From assembly GCF_032854445.1 (NCBI RefSeq), contig NC_088302.1, positions 20,457,338 to 20,517,337 of the forward strand: DNA of 60,000 nucleotides, in the 5' to 3' direction. This DNA is from Liolophura sinensis. Its lineage: Eukaryota > Mollusca > Polyplacophora > Chitonida > Chitonidae. Shown here piece by piece: positions 36,017 to 49,160 of this stretch. The stretch's first letter is position 1. Each line of letters opens with the position of its first letter. The notes under the pieces were generated by a model. The model searched no databases, was not told the origin of the DNA, and was given only the letters and a program-made list of their open reading frames with translations. The position numbers were made by a program, and so were the translations under genes.

Positions 36017-37279
36017 TGTTTACCATCGTGTAAACACACACTCTGAGCTCTAAGTTACGATCTTATCTGACAGACTGTCCATATTTTATTCAAATTAGCA
36101 GGTTATTAAAACACCAATTAAATAAATGGCATACTAGTAAATCAGAAAAGAGACGTTTGGACATATCTTGAAACTGATTAGGTTAATAGCCCTTGTAGTG
36201 TTTCTGAGTATACGTCATAGGTATACATGTAGGACAAGCCCAGATGGACATTTATCCCACAGAATACTTTGACTTGGCCAAAAGTCTCCTGCGTTAATAG
36301 TTGTACATCTAGGGTTCGCGGATATTCGACTGGGTATACATATAGCAAGCATTTCTTTTAGATGCCTAAATAAAAATAATTCACTGGTAAAAAATCTGTG
36401 AAGTTAAATTTCATGAAATAATCCCTAAATTTGCACTTTAATTTTAATGTGACAAAAGTAGGTAGTGTATAATGTAAAATAAGAGGTTAAGTCATTTAAA
36501 CCACTAAACCACCTATATAAATGGGTTATATTTACTCAGGTTTAGGGTTAGTTTAACTTTGGGATAACTTTAACATCCCCAGTTAAAAGTTAACCCAGGG
36601 TTAGGGACATTTATGCATTTTGAAAAAAATCATTCCAGTAGTTATATGGATATATTGGAATGACCATTGTTAATGAGATCAGCACATAATTAGTAGGTCA
36701 ACTGTCAGTTTAAAACAGCAAAATCTATTCAATGGTTAAATTTTTGTGTGCTTCACTTTTGTTAAAAATGGACGATTCATCTAAGAGATATAGTGATAAC
36801 AAAAGGTTGATGGACGCAAAGCCATACTTCTAACAGCGCCCTCTACATTCGCATTGCCACCACTAGCAAATAAGACAAGCATGGTAATGAACATTTAACA
36901 GTCTTGTTCTAATGTCAGTGTGAGAGATTTGGCAGTCTGTATGAGTACAATGACGCATGGATACCTCTGACACTAAAACACCACCATAAATGTTATTGTA
37001 TTTACCTTATTAAACATGTCTGTTAATTATGTTTTTCTGGTACTGTATCCTGTATACATGTATATACAGCTAAAATGTGCCTCACGTGGCACAAATTTCC
37101 TGAGGGTGACTTGATTTAAGTTGAAATAATGAAATCATCAAAATGAATTTCTTCGGAGTTACTTTGCTTTATGTATTATGCTAAACTGTTAGGTTGATCC
37201 ACCAGATACATTGTGTGGTTTGTCAAGTTTAGTACATCAAGGCAACATTATTAGCCAAGCACAGTGAAAAAGCCATTAC

Positions 37280-37417
37280 CATCTGTGGCAGCTCTCATAG
37301 ATTGGTCAGCTGGTTCAATACAGACGTCGTACATACCCTGTGAGGACATGCTTTCTGACCTTCCGCTCTGCACAAGGTTCAGCTTACCAGGAGAGATAAT
37401 TTCTTTTCTGCTCATTT
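37280..37417 (-). CDS. Exon A' (distal duplicate of the 138-nt coding exon)
   Basis: This is the second copy of the N-terminal exon, carried by the 6.3-kb tandem duplication. Both splice sites are intact, and a Thr-to-Ser difference (ACC to AGC) is visible. Length 138 nt with phase 1 in and out means it can be spliced in series with the proximal copy, adding 46 residues without a frameshift, or used as an alternative first coding exon. Which is used cannot be read from the DNA. Confidence 0.5.
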
Positions 37418-37821
37418 CTGAAAAAACAAAACCTGCATTATTTCAGATCTTATTTATTTATTTATTTGACTGGTGTATTACGCCGTACTTATATCTTATT
37501 TATTTATTTGATTAGTGTTTTACGCCGCACTCATATATCTTAATGTTACCAGTAGCTAAAGCAATATTTTGGTTCGTACAACTATATGATTTAATGGTGT
37601 GTCAGGTGTCATCTTAGACAGTGCATGCTGTCGTACGTCATGATGTCATTTCTAGCATACCATGCATCCAAAAACATTAAAATCTGACCTATTGTGATAA
37701 AAGCAGATTGTAAACTAATGTACAACCACCTTTAAAATATCAAGATTTCATTTTCGCTTCGCCGAAGGAGATGCGTCGAATACTACAACTACAATGTGCA
37801 TACAGTGTAAGCACAAAAGAA

Positions 37822-38095
37822 CCGCTTCGGTGGCCTAATGGTTAGAGCATCCGCCTCAAAGTCGGGAGATCCCGGGATCAAACCCGCATCGGGTTATATT
37901 TAAAAATGGTGCTGCCTGGCGCGCAGCGCTGAGTTGGCTTGGTGTCAGTATAATGTGACTGGGTGGGGGTGTCATGTCTGGTGTTTTCCATATTATACTT
38001 CAGTGGCAACAGCACTTTGGCGGCATGAACTCACCTCGTCGCCATATGGCTGAACTATTCTACTCCAAACGTACATACATACTGTGTCATATGTT
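37822..38095 (+). repeat. Second tRNA-derived SINE family, copy in duplication B
   Basis: Same element as at 31492, with a fuller body including gctgcctggcgcgcagcg that copy A has lost. Confidence 0.8.
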
Positions 38096-40446
38096 GATAT
38101 TAAATCAATGTCGCGTCATTTGATCTCAAATCTGCCTAAGACACCTGAAACGGACACTCCGAATGGCCACGAAAGTTCCTTCACACTGGCACTTCATGGT
38201 TCGTAACGTGTTAAATGTGAACCGAACTTGAATTACCCAATAAGGAATAGGGATTACCTCTCGTATAATGCGAGGATGACGCACACGGGCATCCGTGTTT
38301 TTAAGATTCGGGCTGTGCCAATTCGACATATAGGTGGTCTGTACTGTGCTGTCAAAGAGCTTTCTTCAAAATCTTATACACCTATGACAATTTCGTACAA
38401 AAAATGATAGAGTGGATTTACATACTGATCAACCTGTAACAATAACGGTGCCAATTATCCTGTGAGCATCATAAATGGAGTGGGGGCATCAAACGACAAG
38501 CAGACAAAGCATACAGGGGATTTCCATGTATTTCACACCCGTGCCATTGACATGGACTTGCTGTAAATAGCCCGTCAGCAACACAACCCTAGACAGCAAC
38601 ATACCTGTATGAGCGCGATTTTTTTAAATCGACGTGGACTTTCTGTAAATAGCCCGTCAGCAACATAAAACTAGACAGCAACATGTCTATATGAACGCGA
38701 TTTTTTTTTAGTCCTGCTTTTTAAAATGAAAAAACCCCTATATTTCCTAATAAATCTAAGAAATCACAGGAATCTGTGTCTCTCTGTTTGCATGTCTGTC
38801 CTTCGATTATATTCACAACAGTTCATCCTATCGACTTCATATGTGCTGTCAGGTGTTTTGATGAGGGCAAAGGAAGCTCAGTTCACAGCGACCATCGAAA
38901 AAATGGTGTATGCAAACTGGGCAATGATGGCGTCACAACCCTTTTCAACAGGTGCTTCGTTGGGAATGATGGCTTTGTACACAAACCCTACATCCATCAG
39001 ATCTCCAAAACGACTTAGTAATAGTACACAAACCCTACTTTCATCAGATCTCCAAAAGAGCATAATGACAAACCTCATATCTGTCTGCAAAATAGCTTAC
39101 CGTCAGAACACAAACCTAACATCCATCAGACGTCCAAAAGGGCTAGTTACAGTACACAAGCACAACATCCATCAAATCACAATGGGGCTTAATGGCAGTA
39201 AAACAGTTTCGGACAAATCTTTCCAACGGGCACGTTCATAGTCAATTCAATCGTAAAGGGGATATAACCGCCTTGGAAGATCTGCGGATCGTTGGCTACT
39301 GGTACCATATTGGCTGTTGCCTCGTGATTGAGAAAACTGTGAATAAGCTGATTGTTGGTGGGTTGTTGCGTATTTTAATCACGATAAGATGAAATAATTA
39401 TAACTATATCTATCATATATGAACGATATTCAGGTAATACCACATCATCCTGTGTATTGTTAGGACATGTAATGGTTTTTGTTTGTATTGTGTGAAACGT
39501 GGAAATTCTTTCATTGTTCCTCAAAGCCCCTTCTACCTAAGTGGGAAACCCTCTGAACTAATACTGACATTTGTAATGTTGTTAAGAACAAATATTTCAA
39601 TGTTTTCAAATACAATTAAAGAAACAGTGGCGTGTTCTGCAAAGCTTGAAATGGGGGGGGGGATGTTGCTGTGTAACATGATAAATGCGTGAACAAAATT
39701 GCATTAAAGTGCTAATTCAGTTCAAAGGAAAAAAGGAGGAGGAAGTACTAAAGTGATGTGAAGAATACCCCATGGAACAGAGCTAACACCACAGTTCAAA
39801 AGATTTACGATGAATAATACTATTTAACCGCTATGAGTGAGTCCTCAAAAACAAAATCATCGAGAATTTCCGTAAAAATTTCCTGATGTGACGTCATAAT
39901 ATTCCTTATGTGATTTGCATCTTGTATGGTGAGGCGGTAAACAGTAAAATTTGAAACTGTTGTCGGTGTGTGCTGACAGCAAATATATATTGTGATATCT
40001 CTTCACGTTGCTACAGTAATGGGCGTGTATGACGTGTTTCCCCCCGCCCCCTCACTTAATGTGAAACCTTAGTCTCTGACGTGGGAAAGTTTGTCAGCAA
40101 CAAAGTAGGTGGTTTAGACCAGGTTACTCTCTGGTTTCCTCCATCAACAAAACTGATCGCTTTCGTGACAAGCGAAAATATTGAGTATTGCGTTTAGCAT
40201 CAATCAAAGCGACACATCACTTTTGGCAGGCATTTGATTTTAGGGGAATTATAGCGTCATTGTGTGCTCTAACAATGTTTTAAACGGATAATTGCATCAT
40301 TTCAATAGCAATCAGCAAATCGCAGACATAGATTAGTTTGCGCATGCATTCGGTTTTAAGGGGAACTACGGCGTAGTCTGACAGTGACATCATTTCAGTA
40401 TAATGCCCCCAATGTTTTATGGGCAGATCTTCTTTTTGCTCGACCT

Positions 40447-40734
40447 GCCCCCGATAGCACAGTTGGTAGAGCGTCCGCTTCGGGAGCGGTAGATCCAGGG
40501 TCAATCCTGGTTCGAGTCACACCCAAGACCTTGAAAAGAGGAAGTTTAGCATGTAAGGGATAGTGCAACGACTGGTTGGCCCGTATTAATATAATTGCTC
40601 GGGCGGCGCAGCTTACTTGCCTTCCGTAAGTCGTCTAGGTGAAGCAGCACTAGATAAAAGAGTCGTGAAAATCCGTCTTGCAACAAGAAGGCACATTAAA
40701 GTACGACGTTAAACCCCACGCCCTCACTCACTCC
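40447..40734 (+). repeat. Pro-tRNA-like SINE, copy in duplication B
   Basis: Near-identical to the 34108 copy, with a shorter actc tail. Confidence 0.88.
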
Positions 40735-41358
40735 TTTTGCTCGTATTCGATTCTAAGGAGAGCTAAGGTGTCGTTTTATGGCTTAATCATGTTCAACCTG
40801 ATAACACTCTCAAAAAAACCCCCCAAAAAAACCCGAACAAAAACAGGATATCATGTTGATTATGGCATTCGTGTATTGTGTTATAATAATACTCAAGCAT
40901 CACTCTGATGTCAGACTTTCCGTTAAAATTAAGAGATTACTAGTTTGAGTGTAACAGCATTTCGATAACGCAGAGCAATTTTTGCATGTATCTTATTTTT
41001 TCGGAAAGCACGGCGTCGTCTTTTACCATAACCATCTTTAACCTGACATAGACAACATTTCAGTAATGCTTCACATGTTTAATGGGCTGATTTTTTTGGC
41101 ACGTATTCAATTTTTTAGGGGAACTACAGCGTGGTCTTTAACCCTAATCAAGTTAAAGATGACAATGACATTTCAAAGGGGGAAAGTCATTCTCGTGTGC
41201 CGTTCACACATTGTTGTCAGCTTTAAAAAACGTTCTCTTCAGTCTTTTGTTAACAGGGAATAATAATATTATTGTATAGAATTCTCCTGCTACATTGTAT
41301 GTTTCCGTATATTGCCTGTTTTGTATATACACTAAAGTGCTGCAAGGGAAACGGTACA

Positions 41359-44300
41359 GTGACTATTTATCGAACGCTTCCCAGGGTCTATCCGCAATTT
41401 ACTCTTGCTATCTGCTGTTTCCCAAATATCCATAGTTTATCAGCTGTGCAATGAGCTGTTTATCAGATATTCACTGTTAATCAGCTATCCACGGTTTACA
41501 AGCGATTCACATTTTCTCAACTACTCACTGTTTATAAGATATTCAATGTTTATCAGTTATCCACTGGTTATCAGCTTTCCACGGTCTATATAAACTATCC
41601 ACTGATTATCAGCTATCCATCGTCTACATAAGATATTAACTGATTATCAGCTATCCACCGTCTACATAAGATATTCACTGATTATCAGCTATCCATGTTC
41701 TATATAAGATATTCACTGATTATCAGCTATCCGCGGTATGTATAAGCTATCCCCTGATTATCAGCTACCCATGGTCTATATAAGATATCCACTGATTATC
41801 AGCCATCCACGTTATGTACAAGCTATCCACTGATTACCAGTTATCCACGGTATGTATAAGCTATTGATTGATTATCCACGATCTATATAAACTATCCACT
41901 GATTTTCAGCTATCCACCGTCTATATAAGACATCCACTAATTATCAGCCATCCACGGTCTATATAAGATATCCACTGATTATCAGCCATCCACGGTCTAT
42001 ATGAGATATCCGCTGATAACCAGCTATCCACGTTATGTATAAGCTATCCATTGATTATCAGCTATCCACGTTATGTATAAGCTATCCACTGATTATCAGC
42101 TATCCATGGTCTATATAAGATATCCACTGATGACCAGCTATCCACGGTCTATATAAGATATCCACTGATAACCAGCTATCCACGTTATGTAAAAGCAATC
42201 CACTGATTATCAGGTATCCACGGTATGTATAAGCTATCCACTGATTATCAACTATCCACGATCTATATAAAATATCCACTGATTATCAGCTATCCACGTT
42301 ATGTACAAGCTATCCACTGATTATCAGCTATCCACGGTTTACAAGCGATTCACTGTTTATAAAATACATTTGTATGTATTCATGTTATATCAGCTATCCA
42401 CGGTGTATAAGCCATTCACATTTTATCAACTATTGATTGTTTATAAGATATTCAATGTTTATAAGTTATCCACTGGTTATCAGCTATCCATGGTCTATAT
42501 GAGCTATTCACTGATTATCAGCTATCAACGGTCTATATAAGATATCCACTGATTATCAGCTATCCACGGTATGTATAAGCTATCCACTGATTATCAGCTA
42601 TCCACGTTATGTACAAGCTATCCACTGATTATCAGCTATCCACGGTCTATATAAGATATCCATTGATTATCAGCTATCCAAGTTACGTACAAGCTATCCA
42701 CTGATAATCAGCTATCCACGGTCTATAAAAGATATCCACTGATTATCATCTATCCACCATCTACATAAGACATCCACTGATTATCAGCTATCCACGGTCT
42801 ATATAAGATATCCACTGATTATCAGCCATCCACAGTATGTATAAGCTATCCACTGATTATCAGCTATCCACGATCTATAGAAGATATCCACTGATTATCA
42901 GCTATCCACGTTATGTACAAGCTATCCACTGATTATCAGCTATCCACGGTATGTATAAGCTATCCATTGATTATCAACTATCCACGATCTATATAAGATA
43001 TCCACTGATAAACAGCTATCCACGTTATGTACAAACTACCCACTGATTATCAGTTATCCACGGTTTACAAGCGATTCACTGTTTATAAAATACATGCGCA
43101 TGTATTCATGTTATATCAGCTATCCACGGTGTATAAGCCATTCACATTTTATCAACTATTCACTGTTTATAAGATATTCAATGTTTATAAGTTATCCACT
43201 GGTTATCAGTTACCCACGGTCTATATAAACTATCCACTGATTATCAGCTATCCACGGTATGTATAAGCTATCCATTGATTATCAGCTATCCACGATCTAT
43301 ATAAGATATCCACTGATTAACAGCTATCCACGTTATGTACAAGCTACCCACTGATTATCAGTTATCCACGGTTTACAAGCGATTCACTGTTTATAAAATA
43401 CATGTGCATGTATTCATGTTATATCAGCTATCCACGGTGTATAAGCCATTCACATTTTATCAACTATTGATTGTTTATAAGATATTCAATGTTTATAAGT
43501 TATCCACTGGTTATCAGTTATCCACAGTCTATATAAACTATCCACAGATTATCAGCTATCCACAGTCTATATAAGATATTCATTGATTATTAGCTTTCCA
43601 CGGTCTATATGAGCTATCCACTGACTATCAGCTATCCACGGTCTATATAAGCCATCCACTGTTTATCAACCATCCACAGTGTATATACGCCATCCACTGT
43701 TTATCAGCTATTCAACGCTTGTTTATCAACTGTTCGATGTTATCAGCTATCCACGGTTTATGTACGCTATCCACTGATTATCAGCCATCCACGGTCTATG
43801 TAAGCCATCCACTGTTTATCAGCCATCCACGGTCTGTGTAAACCATCCACTGATTATCAGCGATCCGGGGTCTATGTAAGCCATCAACTGATTATCAGCC
43901 ATCCATCCACGGTCTATCTAAGCCATCCATCCACGGTCTATCTAAGCCATCCACTGATTATCAGCCATCCACGGTCTATCTAAGCCATCCACTGTTTATC
44001 AGCCATCCACGGTCTGTGTAAGCCATCCACTTTTTATCAGCCATCCACGGTCTATATAAGCCATCCACTGATTATAAACCATCCACGGTCTATGTAAGCC
44101 ATTAACTGATTATCAGCCATCCACAGTCTATCTAAGCCATCCACTGATTATCAGCCATCCACGGTCTATGTAAGCCATCCACTGTTTATCAGCCATCCAC
44201 GTGCTATATAAACCATCCACTGTTTATCAGCCATCTATGGTCTATATAAGCCATCCACTGTTTATCAGCCATCCACTGTTTATCAGCCATCCACGGTCTA

Positions 44301-45640
44301 TATAATCCATCCACTGTTTATCAGCCATCCACGGTCTATCTAAGCCATCCACTCATTATCAGCCATCCACGGTCTATGTAAGCCATCCACGGTCTATATA
44401 AGCCATCCACGGTCTATATAAGCCACCCACTGTTTATCAGCCATCCACGGTATATATAAGCCATCCACTGTTTATCAGCCATCCACTGTTTATCAGCCAT
44501 CCACAGTCTATCGAAGCCATCCACTGATTATCAGCCATCCACGGTCTATGTAAGCCATCCACTGTTTATCAGCCATCCACGTGCTATATAAACCATCCAC
44601 TGTTTATCAGCCATCTATGGTCTATATAAGCCATCCACTGTTTATCAGCCATCCACTGTTTATCAGCCATCCACGGTCTATATAAACCATCCACTGTTTA
44701 TCAGCCATCCACGGTCTATCTAAGCCATCCACTCATTATCAGCCATCCACGGTCTATGTAAGCCATCCATGGTCTATATAAGCCATCCACTGTTTATCAG
44801 CCATCCACGGTCTATATAAGCCATCCACTGTTTATCAGCCATCCACGGTCTATATAAGCCATCCACTGTTTATCAGCCATCCACAGTATATAAACCATCC
44901 ACTTTTTATCAGCCATCCACGGTCTATATAAGCCATCCACTGTTTATCAGCCATCCACGGTCTATATAAGCCATCCACTGTTTATCAGCCATCCACGGTC
45001 TATATAAGCCATCCACTGTTTATCAGCCATCCACGGTCTAAATAAACCATCCACTGTTTATCAGCCATCCACGGTCTATGTAAGCTATCCACTGATTATA
45101 AACCATCCACGGTCTATGTAAGCCATCCACTGTTTATCAGCCATCCACGGTCTGTGTAAGCCATCCACTGTTAATCAGCCATCCACGGTCTATATAAGCC
45201 ATCCACTGTTTATCAGCCATCCACGGTCTATATAAGCCATCCACTGTTTATCAGCCATCCACGGTCTATATAAGCCATCCACTGTTTATCAGCCATCCAC
45301 GGTCTATATAAACCATCCACTGTTTATCAGCCATCTACGGTCTATGTAAGCCATCCACTTTTTATCAGCCATCCACGGTCTATATAAACCATCCACTGAT
45401 TATCAGCCATCCACGGTCTATATAAGCCACCCACTGTTTATCAGCCATCCACGGTCTATATAAGCCATCCACTGTTTATCAGCCATCCACGGTCTATATA
45501 AGCCATCCACTGTTTATCAGCCATCCACGGTCTATCTAAGCCATCCACTGTTTATCAGCTATCCACGGGCTTTTTTGTAAACTATTTGCTTTTATCAGCT
45601 ATCCACTGTGTATTAGATACTCACTGTTTTTCAGCTATAA
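41359..45640. repeat. 38-bp satellite array 2 with higher-order structure
   Basis: About 4.2 kb. The left half uses 'ctatccac' units, interrupted by a ~155-bp variant block (ttacaagcgattcac, tacatg.gcatgtattcatg, ttataagttatccactgg) at about 42335, 43060 and 43368. The right half (about 43.7-45.6 kb) uses highly uniform 'gccatccactgtttatca' + 'gccatccacggtctatataa' units. The three 79-codon plus-strand frames are products of the variant block. Confidence 0.95.
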
Positions 45641-45788
45641 ATATTATAAATAAATAAATAAATAAGCACCATATCATTGTATAAAACCTACTAGTGAATG
45701 GTTATGTGGGTGTATTCCTCCTGTAACGTGTGGCCAATTATTATTTTCAGTAGACTGGAATTCTTTTTTTTTCAGTATAATAAAATCC

Positions 45789-46120
45789 GGCCCCGATAGC
45801 ACAGTTGGTAGATCCAGGGTCAATCCCGGGTCGAATCACACCCAAGACCTAAAAAGAGGAAACTGAAACTTCCACGCTTGGTGTTCAGCATGAAGGGGAT
45901 ACTGCAACGACTGGTTGACCAGTATCAGTATAATGGCTCGGGCGGTGCGGCTTACTTTCCTTCGGTAAGGCGCCTAGGTGAAGCAGCACTAGATAAAAGA
46001 GCAGTGGAAATCCGTCCAGGGAAAAAGGAGGCACATTACATGAACTCTAAGGATTCCTTCGTCGTCATATGACTGAAAAATTGTTAAGTACGACGTTAAA
46101 CCCCAAGAACTCACTCACTC
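45789..46120 (+). repeat. Pro-tRNA-like SINE lacking the anticodon arm
   Basis: ggccccgatagcacagttgg tagatccagggtc: the segment between two 'ggtaga' words (which includes the anticodon arm in other copies) is gone. The body and the tail (cgacgttaaaccccaagaac, tcactcactc) are intact. It sits just right of the satellite array. Confidence 0.88.
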
Positions 46121-47934
46121 AATATAAAACAGGCGATTTTTATAAACTGATACAATAACGGAGATAAATGTTAAATGTAAAAAGAACTTTCTTACTCATC
46201 TTTACAGTTAGTGAGGGAAAAAAGAAATAATTAAGGTGCATCGTTTACTGCAAGTGTTTTAGACTGTTTCCTGGTGTAAGTAGTCTGGTGCATTTGGTTT
46301 GGAGATATGACCTTTATGGAAAGGCCTATTAACGGTATTGAGCACTTCTCTTTTTTTGCACCTTTGAAAAGAAAGTGTTTTTCTAATAACTATATAACAA
46401 TAACGAGTAAATGTATCCTTTTTGATATCAAACAAAATTTTTCTCTGTAATGGTAACACTTGACCATACAATTTTTAATGACCATCCCCCCGGTCACCCT
46501 GACCAAAGTTGTTTTTGTATGCCCCTTCCACGTTTTCATAGCTCTCACTGGCTTAGGCAGTATTCATTTGCCGTTGATCAAAACAAAGTAAAAGTAGGAC
46601 CTTTTCCTTGCTTGATCAGAGCATATTTCTGTAACATAGAGAGGCTGTCTTCTATTTGTAGACGTTCGACACCAATGATGACATGTTTTTAGTGCTACCT
46701 AATTGGAACACCATGCACCAGACACCAGATTCACTTTGTCAAACTGTGCTTATTTATTCATTCATGTGAATGCCTGGTGTTTAACACTAGAATTTTTCTT
46801 AAATGACGTCAAATGTGTGGATTCAGGAAACTAAAAATCCACTGCCACTGCTCTTTGCTTATTACCTGACAAATCTCCTGAGTTAATGGCGCTGTCGAAG
46901 CGGCGAGAGCTGGATTCGAACACTCGACCTCTTTGGTGAAGGGTTAGACAGTCCTAGACTGTCCAAGCCAAGGTAGCGATGTCCCTACTGTGCACTCACA
47001 AACGTGTGCCAATTGTCCAATACCGAGTGTTACACCAGGCAGTAAGCTATGGACAATAGTCTATTTTAAGTCAAGTCTTAGTCATCACACGAAAGTAAAA
47101 GTGAAAATGAAAATGGTACTAAGGAAAACTCTTTGTTCATACCACGAATTGTGAATATCCAAGCTAATGTGTCGTGCTTATAATCAACACCTTTGGCCTC
47201 GACTACTGATAATGAGCTATACACGTATAAAATCATGATTTATGTTCCAAGTGTATCTCTATCGATACGAATATGGGATCTAAAGGGAAACTGAATATAG
47301 GCCTAACATCATTTTTTTTTAATTTGTCTGAAATGTAGTGTGATGTATTAGGCGGTACATGCAATCCTGTACAATTACACAATAGAGATTTTCTTTACGT
47401 GGCAACACCGTGACAGCAATCGAAGGCATATAAGCTTCATGACACGTTCACACAGAACGATAACTCGACCTTATATGGTAGCCCAAAACATATGTCTACC
47501 TCTGTCTTCTACAGATAAAAGTGACAGCCATACCTGCACCAGTGTACCGACTATAGCCTACCTGCATGGCCTGGGCCTCAGGGATGATTTGACTGCACAA
47601 CGCTGTGGTCAGGAAACAATCAGGCACCACGTTTCTGTAGTCAGAAAACAGCTAAGCACCACTGCGTATACACAGATTATGTACAAAATATGTTAGGATG
47701 CACAACTGTAAAAAGCTTCTGCACGCCCCGAAGTCAGCATATCTGTATAACCTAGGCGTATATGAACTCAGACTTCGGGGAAATTCTGCTGACCTACTTT
47801 CGGTTTGAACAATTCACCGCGTCAATATCATACTTCTCACAGCGCTCGCATTAAATAGATCGGCGCGAGGACACCAGTAGTGAGGTTAAGTCTAAACAAG
47901 CCTACGTGCATTGCACCCGCTCTGAAGATCCAGT
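46121..47934. other. Intergenic, little recognised
   Basis: A tRNA-like relic on the minus strand at about 46895-46985 (gctaccttggcttggac ... tgttcgaatcc). A minus-strand stretch at about 47565-47636 is flanked by a good acceptor (ttctgactacag) and donor (CATGCAG|GTAGGC) with an open phase (NVVPDCFLTTALC...). It could be an orphan exon, but I cannot link it to a gene. Confidence 0.35.
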
Positions 47935-48005
47935 TTGCCTGTAGTGCTGGCAGTGATGTAAGGTAAGCATAGAGAACGGCACATGCGCTGTAAGGAGTAT
48001 GCGTC
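47935..48005 (+). repeat. Dispersed ~140-bp repeat, copy 3 (partial)
   Basis: ctggcagtgatgtaaggtaa and gcatagagaacggcacatgc match the 3' half of the other copies. Confidence 0.65.
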
Positions 48006-48895
48006 AATACAATCGACACGTAATAAATCTATAAGAACACGTTCTCCATAGATAACACCGTCGTTTTATTCTCTGTATACCTCAGTGCCAATGGGCATTC
48101 AGCGAGTCTACCGGAATGTCACATTTCTATGACGACAAGCACACTGAACGTTGTGGTATATATTGAGCTACATACCCCGTTCCATTGACGCTTGTAATGA
48201 TACCACAGTTGTGAATTCATGCACAGCCCTTTTTTAAAACGTTTCTCAGGCGTGAGCCCATATTATAGTGAATGTGATCAATAACAGTTGCCTAGCATTG
48301 TTGACAGGTTACGTGATACAGCAGGACTTGTTTCTTTACATTTAGTTATAAAAAGGCCCGAAATCGAAACCCATTCGTCATGGACGAGTCTCACTGCACT
48401 TTGGAATTTTCGGCTATGCGCCATTCGATAAAGACAATTTAATTTAATTCTTTATTTGTTTACTGAGGATATCCCACAACCCATGGGTCACTAGGGGGTC
48501 TCCTCAAACTTATATACATCATACATTTATATAATCAAAACTTGATAGTGAAGAATAACATATTTACAATACACATAGGCGTCCAATACTGCACACACTC
48601 ATATACTTCATTAAGTACCGATTATATAACAGATTTAAGAATGGGTTTCAGTCTTAGCACTTTGTATCTTAAAAGGAGCTTGTTTGAAATACTTGGTGAC
48701 AATGGGATAAAACCTTTCCGGTTCAAACAATGTTAAAACCACCACACTTGGCCAGGTTATGAACAAACCGCCGGTGACACAAGGTTGCATTCAAGCCAAT
48801 TGCAAGGCGGGTTCAAACGCACCACCAAGGTCAAGGCCTTTATGCTCGGATCGGATGCGTGGTATAGGCGATCCCACAGCGGGGCCCTAAATAAC
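48006..48895. other. Intergenic, nothing recognised
   Basis: No convincing exon or repeat was identified between the dispersed repeat and the SINE. Confidence 0.4.
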
Positions 48896-49160
48896 TTTAT
48901 TTACTTATTTATTTGATCAGTGTTTTACACCATACACAAGACTATTTCCCTTATACGACGGCGGCCAGCATTATGGTGGGAGGAAACCGGGTAGAGCCCG
49001 GGAGAAACCACGACCATTCGCAGGTTGCTGGGGGCTTCTCACGTACAGCCTGAGAGGAAAGCAACACGAGGTGTACTTGAACTCACAGCGACCGCATTGG
49101 TGAGACGCTCCTGAGTCACTGCGCCGCGATGGCGAGCTAGTCAACTAGTCAATGGAGCCC
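48896..49160 (-). repeat. AAAT-tailed tRNA-derived SINE, near full length
   Basis: Read on the minus strand it runs from a tRNA-like head near 49160 (gggctccattgactag, then a B-box-like gtgagttcaagt) through cctgcgaatggtcgtgg, ccaccataatgctgg and cgtataag to a tail with (aaat)n at 48897. It is the fullest copy in the window and defines the family's direction. Confidence 0.85.

Larger units (their letters stand above)
36017..42324. repeat. Tandem segmental duplication, copy B (~6.31 kb)
   Basis: Second copy of the block. Homology ends where copy A ends, at cactgattat near 42324, after which the satellite continues beyond the duplication. Copy B has about 20 extra bases in its tRNA-like SINE (ctggcgcgcagcgc near 37916-37932) and lacks 'tgttaagcctcttatgag', present in copy A near 32002. 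Confidence 0.93.

Noticed and set aside
41359-45640. Many ttatccac words resembling bacterial DnaA boxes
   Set aside because: They are monomers of a eukaryotic satellite, in an intron-bearing, SINE-rich sequence. There is no replication gene nearby.
41359-45640. CRISPR-like regular repeats
   Set aside because: The units are contiguous, with no unique spacers between them, and the setting is an animal genome.
47565-47640. Possible orphan minus-strand exon
   Set aside because: Splice signals look good, but the short product has no recognised family and no phase-matched neighbour, so it is noted only as a weak candidate.
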